64,000 bases of DNA from CAZDVQ01 sp964508975 (GCA_964508975.1 CAZDVQ010000001.1:62001-126000); one strand, 5' to 3'; counted from the stretch's first letter, positions 34,634 to 43,829 are shown. Numbers and translations are program-made. Notes: generated from the letters alone by a model not told the origin.

Positions 34634-34641
34634 TACCTTTG
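34634..34641 (+). promoter_or_regulatory. -7 element TACCTTTG of the dinB-like gene
   Basis: TAnnTTTG match with TTG 20 bp upstream (34611-34613). It overlaps the GTG at 34641, so translation should start at the ATG at 34659. Confidence 0.6.
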
Positions 34642-34658
34642 TGCTGAAAAACAGCAAC

Positions 34659-35180
34659 ATGCCTTACTTCCCTACTAGTGCAGCGTACGATCCGTATTTC
34701 CAACAGTACATCAACTTGTCGCCAAGTAACGAGCTTATAGAAGCGCTAAAACTTTCCGGTGAATACTGCAAGTCGGTGTTTTTATTATGCGACGACCACG
34801 AGTCGAACCGCCGCTACCTAGCAGGTAAATGGACCATCAAACAGGTACTCCAACATGTGCTAGATGCCGAGCAAATTTTGGCTTACAGGGCCTTGCGCAT
34901 CGGGCGTGGTGATACAACAGAACTATCGGGTTTTGATCAGGATTTACTCATGCAAGACATTGCGGTCGATCGGCTCCATTACAAAGAATTGATTGAACGC
35001 TTTGTAGCGATGAGGGCCTCGAACATTTCTTTATTCTCGACGTTTACGGAACAGCAACTTGCCATTGTTGGTAAAGCCGATGGCAAACCCATTTCAGCGG
35101 GGGCCCTTGGATTTATCATCGCCGGGCATGGTGTGCATCATGCCAATGTGATTAAACAGCGGTACTTTAAAATATTTTAG
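34659..35180 (+). CDS. DinB-family protein
   Basis: 173 aa. A four-helix bundle of the DinB/YfiT type with metal-ligand histidines in VLQHVLDAEQILAYR and GHGVHHANVIKQRY. These proteins bind a divalent metal; many are thiol-S-transferases or uncharacterised enzymes. No partner gene. Followed by a dispersed repeat. Confidence 0.85.
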   Translation: MPYFPTSAAYDPYFQQYINLSPSNELIEALKLSGEYCKSVFLLCDDHESNRRYLAGKWTIKQVLQHVLDAEQILAYRALRIGRGDTTELSGFDQDLLMQDIAVDRLHYKELIERFVAMRASNISLFSTFTEQQLAIVGKADGKPISAGALGFIIAGHGVHHANVIKQRYFKIF

Positions 35181-35189
35181 GCAAGCCCA

Positions 35190-35293
35190 CGCGTGAGGTG
35201 GCCGGAAGGCCGCACCGTAGGTGCGGGTGCGTAGCACCGAGCGATTAGCGAGCCTGTAGGACACCGACCCCGGCCCTCGCCGGGGGCACGCCC
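35190..35293 (-). repeat. GGGCG dispersed repeat, copy 10
   Basis: Minus-orientation copy, GCGTGAGG ... GCACCGAGCGATTAGCGAG ... CCCCGGCCCTCGCCGGGGGC ... ACGCCCAAAAC. Confidence 0.75.
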
Positions 35294-35322
35294 AAAACAA
35301 CAACATAAATTATACGAACCCA

Positions 35323-35802
35323 ATGGACAACGGAAAACTCAAAATTTGGATGGAGCTAACTTGGTGGCTTATCACAGCGGTCATGATAATGGTTGTGTTG
35401 GTTTATTTCAACCCGCTATTTGTCAAAAAAGATTTCTTGGTGAGTAATGTCATCTTCATTGTTGTGGCATTGACCCTGAGCCGCTATATTTTCCAGATGA
35501 AGCATACCTTCCTGGCCGATAAAATTTACATCAAAATACTGTTGATATTTCTCTGTATTCCCTTGGTTTTCAATGTAATTGAACGCATTCAAGGCTTTCA
35601 ATCATTTGTCGATTTGAAAGGTTTGGGCGGCTTTAACGAATATATGGTACCCGGGCTTGGCTGGGAATTGCAAAGCCAGATCATCGAGATTTTTAGGCTC
35701 GAGTACATGTTTTTTGGGGCATGGGCCATGGTAGCCGGGCTTTTATTCCCGATTAGGCTCATCATCTCTATCTGGCGTAACTACAATAAGGCAGGAGCTT
35801 AG
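35323..35802 (+). CDS. Small integral membrane protein, unknown
   Basis: 159 aa with four predicted membrane segments (about 12-30, 40-56, 70-86, 125-148; for example ITAVMIMVVLVYF, NVIFIVVALTL, ILLIFLCIPLVFNVI). I do not recognise the family. Its TAG stop overlaps the stop of the convergent pdxA gene (TTAG). Confidence 0.7.
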   Translation: MDNGKLKIWMELTWWLITAVMIMVVLVYFNPLFVKKDFLVSNVIFIVVALTLSRYIFQMKHTFLADKIYIKILLIFLCIPLVFNVIERIQGFQSFVDLKGLGGFNEYMVPGLGWELQSQIIEIFRLEYMFFGAWAMVAGLLFPIRLIISIWRNYNKAGA

Positions 35803-36881
35803 CGCTCTTCTACAACACCGTCGCCTTTAGCATTGCGATCCACGTCGTCAGCATGTTGCTGTTGTAGTGGATTGGCGTACATGTCGCGGTAATTTTCGCG
35901 ATGTTTCACCACATCGAGCGCTGTAAAAATAGCCTGAATCATAGAATCAGGGTTGGCTACGTTGGTACCCGCGATGTCGTGCGCCGTTCCGTGATCGGGC
36001 GAGGTGCGTACAAACGGCAAGCCTGCCGTGTAGTTAACGCCAGCATTAAACCCGATGGCCTTGAATGGCGCTAAACCTTGGTCGTGGTACATGGCCAAAA
36101 CCGCGTCGTAATTGCTGTAATTACCAGAGCCGAAGAAACCATCGGCAGGGAAAGGGCCAAAAGCCATAATGCCCGACTTGCGCACCTGCAAAATAGCGGG
36201 TTGGATATGTTGTTGCTCTTCCTGGCCAATTGCGCCATTATCGCCAGCGTGCGGGTTTAAGCCCAACACAGCAATTTTGGGGCGGTCAATGCCAAAATCT
36301 TCTTTCAGTGTTTTAGATAGAATTTGGATTTTTTTGACAATCAGCTCTTTGTTGATTTTTTTGGCCACATCGGCAATAGGCACATGGCCAGTGACCATGC
36401 CCACCCGTAGGAAATCGTTGATGAGAATCATGACAGATTCCTTGCTGCCTGACTTCTCGGTCAAGAACTCCGTATGGCCAGGGTAGGCAAATCCACCCAG
36501 TTGCATGGCTTTTTTGTGTATTGGTGCCGTTACGAGGGCGGCAATCTTTTTGCTCAGCACGTCAGCGGTGGCGGTTTCGAGGGCCGCGATGGCAAAGTTA
36601 CCGCTGGCCTCGGTCACTTGACCGATTTGAATATCTATATCACCTTCAAGGCAATTAATCAGGTTGATCACCCCGGCTTGGGCGTTATCAGGGCTGCTGA
36701 TTACCTTGAAATTGAGTTGGTCGAGCCCCAGTAAATTGCGGTGAAACTCAAGTACTTGTTCACTACCGTAGATAATAGGCGTGAATAATTTGAGCAAACG
36801 TTCATCTTGAAGCGCCTTGAGGGTTACTTCAGGTCCGATACCGTTGATATCGCCGAGGCTAATTCCAATTTTAAGTTTCAT
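35799..36881 (-). CDS. pdxA: 4-hydroxythreonine-4-phosphate dehydrogenase
   Basis: 360 aa. It opens LKIGISLGDINGIGPEVTLK, a PdxA signature, with metal-binding histidines in TAPIHKKAM, YPGHTEFL and AMYHDQGLAPFK, and TSPDHGTAHDIAG. The enzyme oxidises and decarboxylates 4-phosphohydroxy-L-threonine for pyridoxal phosphate synthesis by the DXP-dependent route. A TACTTTTG -7 motif lies upstream (36905-36912, minus strand). Confidence 0.95.
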   Translation of the reverse strand: MKLKIGISLGDINGIGPEVTLKALQDERLLKLFTPIIYGSEQVLEFHRNLLGLDQLNFKVISSPDNAQAGVINLINCLEGDIDIQIGQVTEASGNFAIAALETATADVLSKKIAALVTAPIHKKAMQLGGFAYPGHTEFLTEKSGSKESVMILINDFLRVGMVTGHVPIADVAKKINKELIVKKIQILSKTLKEDFGIDRPKIAVLGLNPHAGDNGAIGQEEQQHIQPAILQVRKSGIMAFGPFPADGFFGSGNYSNYDAVLAMYHDQGLAPFKAIGFNAGVNYTAGLPFVRTSPDHGTAHDIAGTNVANPDSMIQAIFTALDVVKHRENYRDMYANPLQQQHADDVDRNAKGDGVVEER

Positions 36882-36934
36882 GTATTTTAAAGTATATGCG
36901 GCTGCAAAAGTAGTTTTTTGTGCTTAGAACCAGA

Positions 36935-38365
36935 CTAGTAATTGCACAAGAAATCAAAGATAAGGCGAACGCCCACACCAGTACCACCTTTGGGTTTGTA
37001 GTGATCGGCAGCATGGTTAAAGGCTGCTGGCGCAATATCAAAGTGTAACCAAGGGTAATCGATGTATCGTTCTAGGAACTTTCCGGCGGTGATAGCACCG
37101 GCGTACGGTCCACCGATGTTTTTCATATCGGCGATGTCAGACTTGATCAAGTCGCCGTATTCATCCCAGAGTGGGAATTCAATCACGCGTTCGTGTACTT
37201 TAAACCCGCTGTTGCGCACTTTAGTTTTCACGGGTTCATCGGCGGTACCCATGAGTACGGTAGCTTGTGGACCAACGGCAGCGGCAGCAGCACCCGTCAA
37301 GGTAGCGAAATCCATTACTAACTCGGGTTCGTATTGTTTGGCAAAGTGCAGCGCATCAGCTAGAATCATGCGGCCTTCGGCGTCGGCGTTTAGCATTTCA
37401 ACGGTAGCACCGCTGTACATTTTAATCACGTCGCCAGGTACGTAAGCACGGTTGCCCGGGCGGTTATCGGTAGCAGGAACAAGGCCGATGACATGCACAT
37501 CGAGTTTAGCTTTGGCCACGGCAAACATAACGCCTGCCACGGTGGCGGCACCGCCCATGTCGCACTTCATGTAATCCATCGAGTTGGGCGTTGGCTTTAG
37601 GCTAAGACCGCCGGTATCGTATACCACGCCTTTACCCACGAGCACTACAGGCTTGCTGTTTTTAGCATGAGCTGGCTTGTATTCCAAGATGCTGAAAGTT
37701 GGTGGGTCGAAGCTGCCTTGGTTAACCGAAAGGAGGCCGCCCATGCCTAGCGACTGGATTTTAGCCATATCGTAAACCGTAACTTCAAACCCGGCTTCTT
37801 GACCCATGCGTTTAAACTCCTCGCCAAACTGAACGGCGCTGAGGTATGATAGCGGCTCGTTCACCAAGTCGCGCGTTTGATATGTAGCTTCAACTACTAT
37901 TTTAAGGCGTTCAACGGCTTGGGCATCAAGGCTGGTATCGCTGAGGTAAATATCTTGCAGGCGATGCTGTAAAGTATCTCTTTTGCTCGAGTATTTCAAA
38001 AACTGGTAATTCACCAAGGCAAGGCCCTCGGCGTATGCAAGGGTTAGCTCGGGTTTTAATCCAGATTGAATTTCGACCGATACGATTTTGCCGTCTTTGA
38101 TTTCATCATGGCGGGCGGCTGCTGCACGGCGGGCAAGCTCCAACATTTTGGCTTCATCGGCTTCAGTTTTCAACAACTCTACGAAAACCACTTGCTGCTT
38201 ACTGTACAGCTGCACGAAACTAGCGTCGCGGGCTACTTTTTGTTGCACAAAGGCCAAGTCTTCAGGGCTAAGATGCGCGCTGAGCCAGTCGGTAGCATCG
38301 GCAAAGGCTAGGTAAATTATTGATTCTGGAGCGATGCTCGGTTGTTGGTTTAAAATACGAACCAT
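36935..38365 (-). CDS. M17 leucyl aminopeptidase
   Basis: 476 aa from the ATG at 38365; the frame extends to 38416 but a TACCTTTG -7 motif at 38399-38406 places the transcript start inside that extension. The M17 catalytic part has GKGVVYDTGGLSLKP and NADAEGRMILADAL (usually NTDAEGR), with SDIADMKNIGG following. These two-metal cytosolic hexamers remove N-terminal residues from peptides. The 50-odd bp to pdxA has that gene's promoter, so it is a separate unit. Confidence 0.92.
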   Translation of the reverse strand: MVRILNQQPSIAPESIIYLAFADATDWLSAHLSPEDLAFVQQKVARDASFVQLYSKQQVVFVELLKTEADEAKMLELARRAAAARHDEIKDGKIVSVEIQSGLKPELTLAYAEGLALVNYQFLKYSSKRDTLQHRLQDIYLSDTSLDAQAVERLKIVVEATYQTRDLVNEPLSYLSAVQFGEEFKRMGQEAGFEVTVYDMAKIQSLGMGGLLSVNQGSFDPPTFSILEYKPAHAKNSKPVVLVGKGVVYDTGGLSLKPTPNSMDYMKCDMGGAATVAGVMFAVAKAKLDVHVIGLVPATDNRPGNRAYVPGDVIKMYSGATVEMLNADAEGRMILADALHFAKQYEPELVMDFATLTGAAAAAVGPQATVLMGTADEPVKTKVRNSGFKVHERVIEFPLWDEYGDLIKSDIADMKNIGGPYAGAITAGKFLERYIDYPWLHFDIAPAAFNHAADHYKPKGGTGVGVRLIFDFLCNY

Positions 38366-38398
38366 GAAAAATCTGGATATAGAATGATTAATGAGTTG

Positions 38399-38406
38399 CA
38401 AAGGTA
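38399..38406 (-). promoter_or_regulatory. -7 element TACCTTTG of the aminopeptidase gene
   Basis: Minus-strand TAnnTTTG match 33 bp upstream of the chosen ATG. No TTTG at the expected -33 spacing. Confidence 0.5.
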
Positions 38407-38530
38407 CTAATTTCAAAGGAACTAGCTATAACGATATTTTGAGTGTTACAAACGTATGGATATTTTGTCGGAGTATAGTATGGTTGCTGATTATCAGCAG
38501 TTTAAGTGCTGTTTTGAGGTAATAAAATTG

Positions 38531-38633
38531 ACGTTACCCCCGCGCAAGGGATTGAAGGGGCACGAGCGCTAGCGAGTGGTGCCGCAGGCACTGAAACCCC
38601 GCAAAGCCCGGTGCCGCGCAGCGGCATGCGCCC
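38531..38633 (-). repeat. GGGCG dispersed repeat, copy 11
   Basis: Minus-orientation copy (GGCACGAGCGCTAGCGAG, GGTGCCGCAGGCACTG, GTGCCGCGCAGCGGCATGCG, CCCAAAAAAT) in the 390-bp gap between the aminopeptidase and SRPBCC genes; I see nothing else definite there. Confidence 0.75.
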
Positions 38634-38754
38634 AAAAAATAGCTCGTTTTTCCCTCGAAACCCAAAATCCAAACATACTCTAAAAAACAAGTGCTGCCGC
38701 AAGCTGTAAACCTTCTTCCCGCCGTGCTGTTACTGCCTTATAAAATCCAAACCC

Positions 38755-39219
38755 ATGCCTTTGTACCAACTCAAAACCGAGCAATTTATACCCGCTAGCA
38801 TGCAGGAAGTGTGGGATTTCATGTCCTCGCCGCGCAACCTGGCCAAAATTACGCCGCCCTACATGGGCTTCAAAATCACCAACGAGCCGATTCCCGACCG
38901 TATGTACCCCGGCATGATGATTAGCTATAAGGTTTCGCCGCTGCTGGGCATCAAAATGAACTGGGTCACCGAAATCACACACGTGGATCACCTGCGTTAC
39001 TTCGTCGATGAGCAACGCGCTGGCCCATACAGCATCTGGCATCACGAGCACTTCATCGAGGAAGTGCCCGGCGGCGTTATCATGCGCGACATCGTGAGCT
39101 ATCAACCACCCCTCGGGCCACTGGGCGCCATCGCCAACAGCCTGTTTATCAAGGCTCAACTGAAGACAATCTTTGATTTTAGATACAAGGCCGTCGAGGC
39201 GATGTTCCCGCCCAAGTAA
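38755..39219 (+). CDS. SRPBCC-fold ligand-binding protein
   Basis: 154 aa. The helix-grip start MPLYQLKTEQFIPASMQEVW followed by FMSSPRNLAKITPP is typical of the SRPBCC (START/Bet v1) fold, which binds hydrophobic ligands in a cavity. No signal peptide. Its TAA is directly followed by the ATG of a membrane methyltransferase-like gene, so the two are one operon and may act on the same lipid-like compound; that link is inference. Confidence 0.8.
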   Translation: MPLYQLKTEQFIPASMQEVWDFMSSPRNLAKITPPYMGFKITNEPIPDRMYPGMMISYKVSPLLGIKMNWVTEITHVDHLRYFVDEQRAGPYSIWHHEHFIEEVPGGVIMRDIVSYQPPLGPLGAIANSLFIKAQLKTIFDFRYKAVEAMFPPK

Positions 39220-39732
39220 ATGAATATTTTCAAACCTTCCAAAATCCAGAACTGGAAAGTCAATTGGCTGCGTACCCTTGCTCAAACCGCCGTGTTTTGG
39301 TTTGTATTCCTGGTGGCGCTACCATTTGCCATACATCAGCTGGAGCAGCAGTACCTGCCCTCCACCCTCGCGCCCATGCCTGTGCTTGGCGGCGTGCTAC
39401 TGCTGATATGGAGCGGGCTTGGGTTATGGAGCGGTTATGCCATGAGCCGAATTGGACAAGGGACACCCCTGCCGCTCGAGTGTGCCAATAAACTGGTGGT
39501 AGTTGGCCCTTACCGCTTTGTCCGAAACCCCATGGCGCTTGCTGGTATTGGCCAGGGTGTGGCCGTTGGTTTTATCATAGGCTCCTTGTCCGTGGTGCTA
39601 TATGCCCTGTGTGGCGCTTTTTTGTGGCATTACCTGGTTCGGCCCAGCGAGGAACGCGATCTCACCCAACGCTTCGGCGATGCCTATGTACAGTATAAAC
39701 AAGCGGTAAAATGTTGGTGGATTAAGTTCTAG
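39220..39732 (+). CDS. Membrane methyltransferase-like protein (ICMT/PEMT type)
   Basis: 170 aa with membrane segments at about 20-38, 53-70 and 100-125. The C-terminal half has VVVGPYRFVRNPMALAGIGQ and RPSEERDLTQRFGDAYVQYK, the conserved GPYr.vRNP and E-x2-L-x2-FG..Y pattern of isoprenylcysteine/phospholipid methyltransferase-like membrane proteins. SAM-dependent methylation of a thiol or lipid head group is the family activity; the substrate here is unknown. Starts with zero gap after the SRPBCC gene. Confidence 0.8.
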   Translation: MNIFKPSKIQNWKVNWLRTLAQTAVFWFVFLVALPFAIHQLEQQYLPSTLAPMPVLGGVLLLIWSGLGLWSGYAMSRIGQGTPLPLECANKLVVVGPYRFVRNPMALAGIGQGVAVGFIIGSLSVVLYALCGAFLWHYLVRPSEERDLTQRFGDAYVQYKQAVKCWWIKF

Positions 39733-39808
39733 TGTTGCGTTATTAAGGTAAAATCCAGCGCCTGAATTCCACAAAAATCACGAACTTGCGCCCACAAAGC
39801 GCACACTT

Positions 39809-41935
39809 ATGAACCGTCCCGATTTTAAACAAATTCCATACGCCCCTATTCAGGCCTCCAACCCTGCGGAGGTACAGGAATTCGCAACCCCTGAAGGCAT
39901 CAACGTTAAGTCGGCATACAGCCTGGCCGATGTACAAGATATAGCACACCTCCAGTATCTAGCCGGGGTACCACCCTTTTTGCGTGGCCCCTATGGCTCG
40001 ATGTACACCGTTAGGCCCTGGACCATCCGCCAGTACGCAGGTTTCTCCACAGCCGAGGATAGCAACGCGTTTTACCGACGCAACCTCGCCGCTGGGCAAA
40101 AAGGTTTATCCGTGGCATTTGACTTGGCCACGCACCGCGGCTACGACTCCGATCACGAACGCGTGGTAGGCGATGTAGGCAAAGCAGGTGTGGCCATCGA
40201 CTCGATCGAGGATATGAAAATCCTCTTCGACCAGATTCCGCTCGACGAGATGTCGGTTTCCATGACCATGAACGGTGCGGTTATTCCCGTCATGGCTTTT
40301 TATATCGCTGCCGCCAAGGAGCAAGGCGTATCGCCCGATAAACTCAGCGGTACAATCCAGAATGATATCCTCAAGGAGTTCATGGTGCGCAACACCTACA
40401 TTTATCCTCCGGCACCTTCTATGCGCATCATCGCCGATATCTTCGAGTATACCTCGAAGCATATGCCCAAGTTTAACTCTATCTCTATCAGTGGCTACCA
40501 CATGCACGAGGCTGGCGCTCCCGCCGACCTAGAGCTGGCCTACACCCTGGCCGATGGTTTGGAGTACATCCGCACTGGTCGTGCCGCTGGCCTGGATATC
40601 GACGATTTTGCCCCACGGCTTTCGTTTTTCTGGGGCATCGGCATGAATTTTTTCATGGAGATTGCCAAAATGCGCGCCGCCAGGCTCATCTGGGCCAAAC
40701 TGGTGAAACAGTTTAACCCCAAGGACGAGAAGTCGATGGCGCTGCGGACCCACTGCCAAACCTCGGGTTACAGTTTGACCGAGCAAGATCCTTTCAACAA
40801 CATCGCCCGTACGGCTATTGAGGCGGCTGCCGCGGTGTTTGGCGGCACACAGTCCTTACATACCAACTCGCTCGACGAGGCGATTGCACTACCTACCGAT
40901 TTCTCGGCCCGCATTGCCCGCGAAACCCAGATTTACCTCCAGAAAAGCACCAATATCACCAAGGCCATCGACCCTTGGGCGGGTTCAAAACACGTGGAGT
41001 ACCTCACGCACCAGCTCTTGCACAAGGCTTGGGCGCATATCCAGGAGGTTGAAGCCCTAGGCGGCATGGCCAAGGCCATCGAAACTGGCCTACCCAAAAT
41101 GCGTATCGAGGAAGCGGCGGCCCGCAAGCAAGCCCGCATCGACAGTGGCCGCGAGTACATCGTGGGCCTCAATATTTTCCGCCCAGACGACGAGCAGGAT
41201 ATTGACATTCTGGAGGTGGACAACACGGCCGTGCGCCTCTCGCAAATCGAGCGCCTTAACCGCATCAAGGCCAGCCGCGACCAACAAGCCGTGCAAAACA
41301 TCTTGGCCCGCATCACCGAGAGCGCCAAAACAGGCCAGGGCAACCTCCTTGAGCTGGCCGTAGAGGCAGCTTTACTCCGCGCTACACTCGGCGAGATTTC
41401 ATTCGCCATGGAGCAGGTGTACGGCAGGTACCAAGCCACACAACGTTCTATATCAGGCGTTTATTCTAGTGAGTCTATGCACAATCCAGCATTCCAAGAG
41501 GCCCGTGCGCTGGCCGATACATTTGCGCAGCAAGAGGGCCGCAGGCCGCGTATCCTCGTGGCCAAGTTGGGTCAAGATGGTCACGACCGTGGGGCCAAGG
41601 TTATCGCCACCAGTTTTGCCGACCTCGGTTTCGACGTCGATATGGGGCCTTTGTTCCAAACCCCGCAAGAGGCGGCCAAGCAAGCAGCCGAGAACGATGT
41701 GCATATCCTCGGGGTATCCTCTTTGGCGGGCGGGCACAAAACCTTGGTACCGCAGGTTATCGAGGCGCTGGCGGCTATTGGTCGGCCCGATATTCTCGTG
41801 GTGGCCGGCGGTGTCATCCCTGCGCAAGACTACGATTACCTGTTCGATGCCGGCGTGGCAGCGGTATTCGGCCCGGGCACGGTGATATCGCAAGCGGCCA
41901 GTAGCATCTTGAAAATCTTACTCGACGAGGCCTAG
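39809..41935 (+). CDS. scpA: Methylmalonyl-CoA mutase, catalytic (alpha) subunit
   Basis: 708 aa, normal for the large subunit. The N-terminal TIM barrel has VRPWTIRQYAGFSTAEDSNA and VSVSMTMNGAV-type substrate motifs; the C-terminal cobalamin domain has GQDGHDRGAKVIATSFADLG with His592, the axial cobalt ligand. It interconverts methylmalonyl-CoA and succinyl-CoA. The small subunit gene, which normally precedes it, is not next to it here: the upstream gene is the membrane methyltransferase. Either the partner lies elsewhere or the enzyme works as a homodimer; this cannot be told from the window. Confidence 0.94.
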   Translation: MNRPDFKQIPYAPIQASNPAEVQEFATPEGINVKSAYSLADVQDIAHLQYLAGVPPFLRGPYGSMYTVRPWTIRQYAGFSTAEDSNAFYRRNLAAGQKGLSVAFDLATHRGYDSDHERVVGDVGKAGVAIDSIEDMKILFDQIPLDEMSVSMTMNGAVIPVMAFYIAAAKEQGVSPDKLSGTIQNDILKEFMVRNTYIYPPAPSMRIIADIFEYTSKHMPKFNSISISGYHMHEAGAPADLELAYTLADGLEYIRTGRAAGLDIDDFAPRLSFFWGIGMNFFMEIAKMRAARLIWAKLVKQFNPKDEKSMALRTHCQTSGYSLTEQDPFNNIARTAIEAAAAVFGGTQSLHTNSLDEAIALPTDFSARIARETQIYLQKSTNITKAIDPWAGSKHVEYLTHQLLHKAWAHIQEVEALGGMAKAIETGLPKMRIEEAAARKQARIDSGREYIVGLNIFRPDDEQDIDILEVDNTAVRLSQIERLNRIKASRDQQAVQNILARITESAKTGQGNLLELAVEAALLRATLGEISFAMEQVYGRYQATQRSISGVYSSESMHNPAFQEARALADTFAQQEGRRPRILVAKLGQDGHDRGAKVIATSFADLGFDVDMGPLFQTPQEAAKQAAENDVHILGVSSLAGGHKTLVPQVIEALAAIGRPDILVVAGGVIPAQDYDYLFDAGVAAVFGPGTVISQAASSILKILLDEA

Positions 41936-41994
41936 GCTTGTTTATAGCTTTTCCATCAGCACCTCAGCACATTAATGCATTAGCACATTAATTT

Positions 41995-42140
41995 GGGCGT
42001 GCCCCTCGCCCTTGAAGCCGCCCAAATCGGGCGGCCTAGCAGGCTTGGGTCGCTACGCTGCGGGGCTCGCTGTTCGCTCGGCCCTGCGCCCTTCGGGCTT
42101 GGTCTGGCGCGTTGCGCCACCCCTCCGCATCGCTCACGCA
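41995..42140 (+). repeat. GGGCG dispersed repeat, copy 12, interrupted by MITE copy B
   Basis: GGGCGTGCCCCTCGCC through GGCTCGCTGTTCGCTCGGCC to CCGCATCGCTCACGCA. The final CGCTCACGCA (42131-42140) is repeated at 42428-42437, on the far side of the inserted element. Preceded at 41955-41990 by CAGCACATTAATGCATTAGC. Confidence 0.8.
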
Positions 42141-42427
42141 CAATGCCATTAAGTGTTAATTATTTTGTTTGTTTTTCAGCATTTTTCGGCCAAAGTAACC
42201 ACCCCGTCTGCTGCGCTACACGCTTTGCGTTCCGCTTGCATCCACCCCTCCTTGAAAAGGAGGGGAGCTCATGCCTTGCTATAAATATTTGATTTACAGA
42301 TATTTAAAAGAACAAGCCAAGTTCCCCTCCTTTTCAAGGAGGGGTGGATGCGCACAGGGTGTTTTACACCTTGTAGCGCAGACGGGGTGGTTATAAATTC
42401 GAGAAAAATTAACGCTTAATGGCATTG
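42141..42427 (-). mobile_element. 287-bp MITE-like element, copy B
   Basis: Same length as the element at 1091-1377 and nearly identical as its reverse complement (for example TTAAG[CT]GTTAAT at the end). Flanked by the 10-bp direct repeat CGCTCACGCA on both sides. The inverted arrangement of the two copies, 41 kb apart, could support chromosomal inversion. Confidence 0.75.
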
Positions 42428-42486
42428 CGCTCACGCAAGGGGTGGGGTTAATTTTAAAAACCGATGGCCATTTCAGCGCCATTCCT

Positions 42487-42494
42487 TATCTTTG
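42487..42494 (+). promoter_or_regulatory. -7 element TATCTTTG of the M28 peptidase gene
   Basis: TAnnTTTG match 17 bp before the ATG at 42512. Confidence 0.5.
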
Positions 42495-42511
42495 CACACA
42501 AATTTAATCCA

Positions 42512-43558
42512 ATGCAGAACATTCGCAAATACGCTGGTCCACTTATTATTTTGGTATTGTTGGCCATGGTTTTGTCCTATTTGGCCCCATATCTATTCAA
42601 AGGTAAGCCTGCACCGCAACCACCACAGTCGGATACACTCCAACAAGTAGATGTGAAGGTCCCTGACTTTAACCCTGCGAATGCTTTTGCTTACATCGAG
42701 AAACAAGTAAGCTTTGGCCCAAGGAAACCCAATACCCCTGCCCACGATGCCTGTGGTGCTTGGCTAGTTGATACCTTGAAAGGTTTAGGTGCCACCGTGA
42801 TTGAGCAAAATACTCAAATCAAAGCGTACACCGGCGAGCTGTTGAACGTGAAAAACATCATCGCGCAGTATAACCCCGAGGCTACAAACCGTTTCATGCT
42901 CTGCGCGCACTGGGATACCCGCCACGTTGCCGACGAGGAAACTGACCCCGCAAAGCAGAAACAACCCGTTATAGGTGCCGACGATGGCGGTAGCGGTGTT
43001 GGCGTATTGCTAGAAATAGCCCGACTACTACAAGCCAACCCAATCATGGCCAATGTAGGTGTTGACCTCATCCTTTTTGACGCAGAAGATTACGGCGAGC
43101 AAAGCTCCGTGGTGTCGTACAACCAGCGCAACGATACCTGGTGCCTAGGTTCGCAGTACTGGGCACGCAACCCACACGTGCCGGGCTATAAAGCCCGCTG
43201 GGGTATTTTGCTCGACATGGTAGGTGCCAAGGATGCTCGTTTTCCGAAAGAAGAGTTTTCGCGCAACCACAACGAATACCTCGTGGAGCGCGTTTGGCAA
43301 GAAGCCTCTATCCTTGGGTTTAGCGGTTATTTCCAAAATGTGAACGTTAACCCTATCATCGACGATCACGTGTACGTAAACCTGCTGAACGGAACCAAAA
43401 CCATCGACATCATCAACTTGCCTGGCGGACAAAGAACATTTGGCCCGCACTGGCACACCTTGAACGACAACATGTCGATCATCAGCAAAAATACCCTCGA
43501 AGCGGTTGGGCAAACTGTCATCAGCGTGCTGTACAAAGAGGCGGCGCTATTGCAGTAA
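42512..43558 (+). CDS. M28-family zinc peptidase, glutaminyl-cyclase-like
   Basis: 348 aa from ATG 42512; the frame is open from 42464 but the promoter motif argues for this start. One N-terminal membrane segment (about 8-28, LIILVLLAMVLSYLAPYLF) anchors or exports it. Metal ligands of the M28 fold are visible: His133 and Asp135 in CAHWDTRH, Asp157/158 in GADDGGSG, and LILFDAEDYGE. The pattern WCLGSQYWA and the HVYVNLL ending resemble secreted glutaminyl-peptide cyclotransferases, which form N-terminal pyroglutamate. Exported proteins cut before Gln by signal peptidase (common in Bacteroidota) would be natural substrates, but peptidase activity cannot be excluded. Confidence 0.85.
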   Translation: MQNIRKYAGPLIILVLLAMVLSYLAPYLFKGKPAPQPPQSDTLQQVDVKVPDFNPANAFAYIEKQVSFGPRKPNTPAHDACGAWLVDTLKGLGATVIEQNTQIKAYTGELLNVKNIIAQYNPEATNRFMLCAHWDTRHVADEETDPAKQKQPVIGADDGGSGVGVLLEIARLLQANPIMANVGVDLILFDAEDYGEQSSVVSYNQRNDTWCLGSQYWARNPHVPGYKARWGILLDMVGAKDARFPKEEFSRNHNEYLVERVWQEASILGFSGYFQNVNVNPIIDDHVYVNLLNGTKTIDIINLPGGQRTFGPHWHTLNDNMSIISKNTLEAVGQTVISVLYKEAALLQ

Positions 43559-43570
43559 GGCACTGCCGTC

Positions 43571-43672
43571 GCGCCAGGCATGCGTAGGGCAGCGCCGTAG
43601 GCGCTGGTGCGCAGCACGGAGCGATTAGCGAACCCCGGAGCACGCCGACGGCGCGCAGCGCCGGGGCGCCCC
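43571..43672 (-). repeat. GGGCG dispersed repeat, copy 13
   Basis: Minus-orientation copy closely matching copy 2 (GGCAGCGCCGTAGGCGCTGG, CACGCCGACGGCG, GGGGCGCCCC). Confidence 0.75.
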
Positions 43673-43784
43673 AAAAACACATCAACTAGGAACCTAGAAG
43701 CATGAATTGGGCTACCGCGGCACAATTTAGGCGGGTAAAGCAGCGGGATTTCATAAAAATATACCAACTTTGCAGCCCGGTATC

Positions 43785-43829
43785 ATGAAATACTGGGCCA
43801 TACACCCATCATTAAAGCCTGCAATATGA
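43785..43829 (+). CDS. Possible 14-codon leader ORF overlapping the fabH start
   Basis: ATG at 43785 opens MKYWAIHPSLKPAI and stops at TGA 43827-43829, overlapping the fabH ATG (43826-43828) as ATGA. A CAACTTTG sequence (one base from the TAnnTTTG consensus) lies 12 bp upstream. It could couple translation into fabH, or be chance. Confidence 0.3.
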   Translation: MKYWAIHPSLKPAI

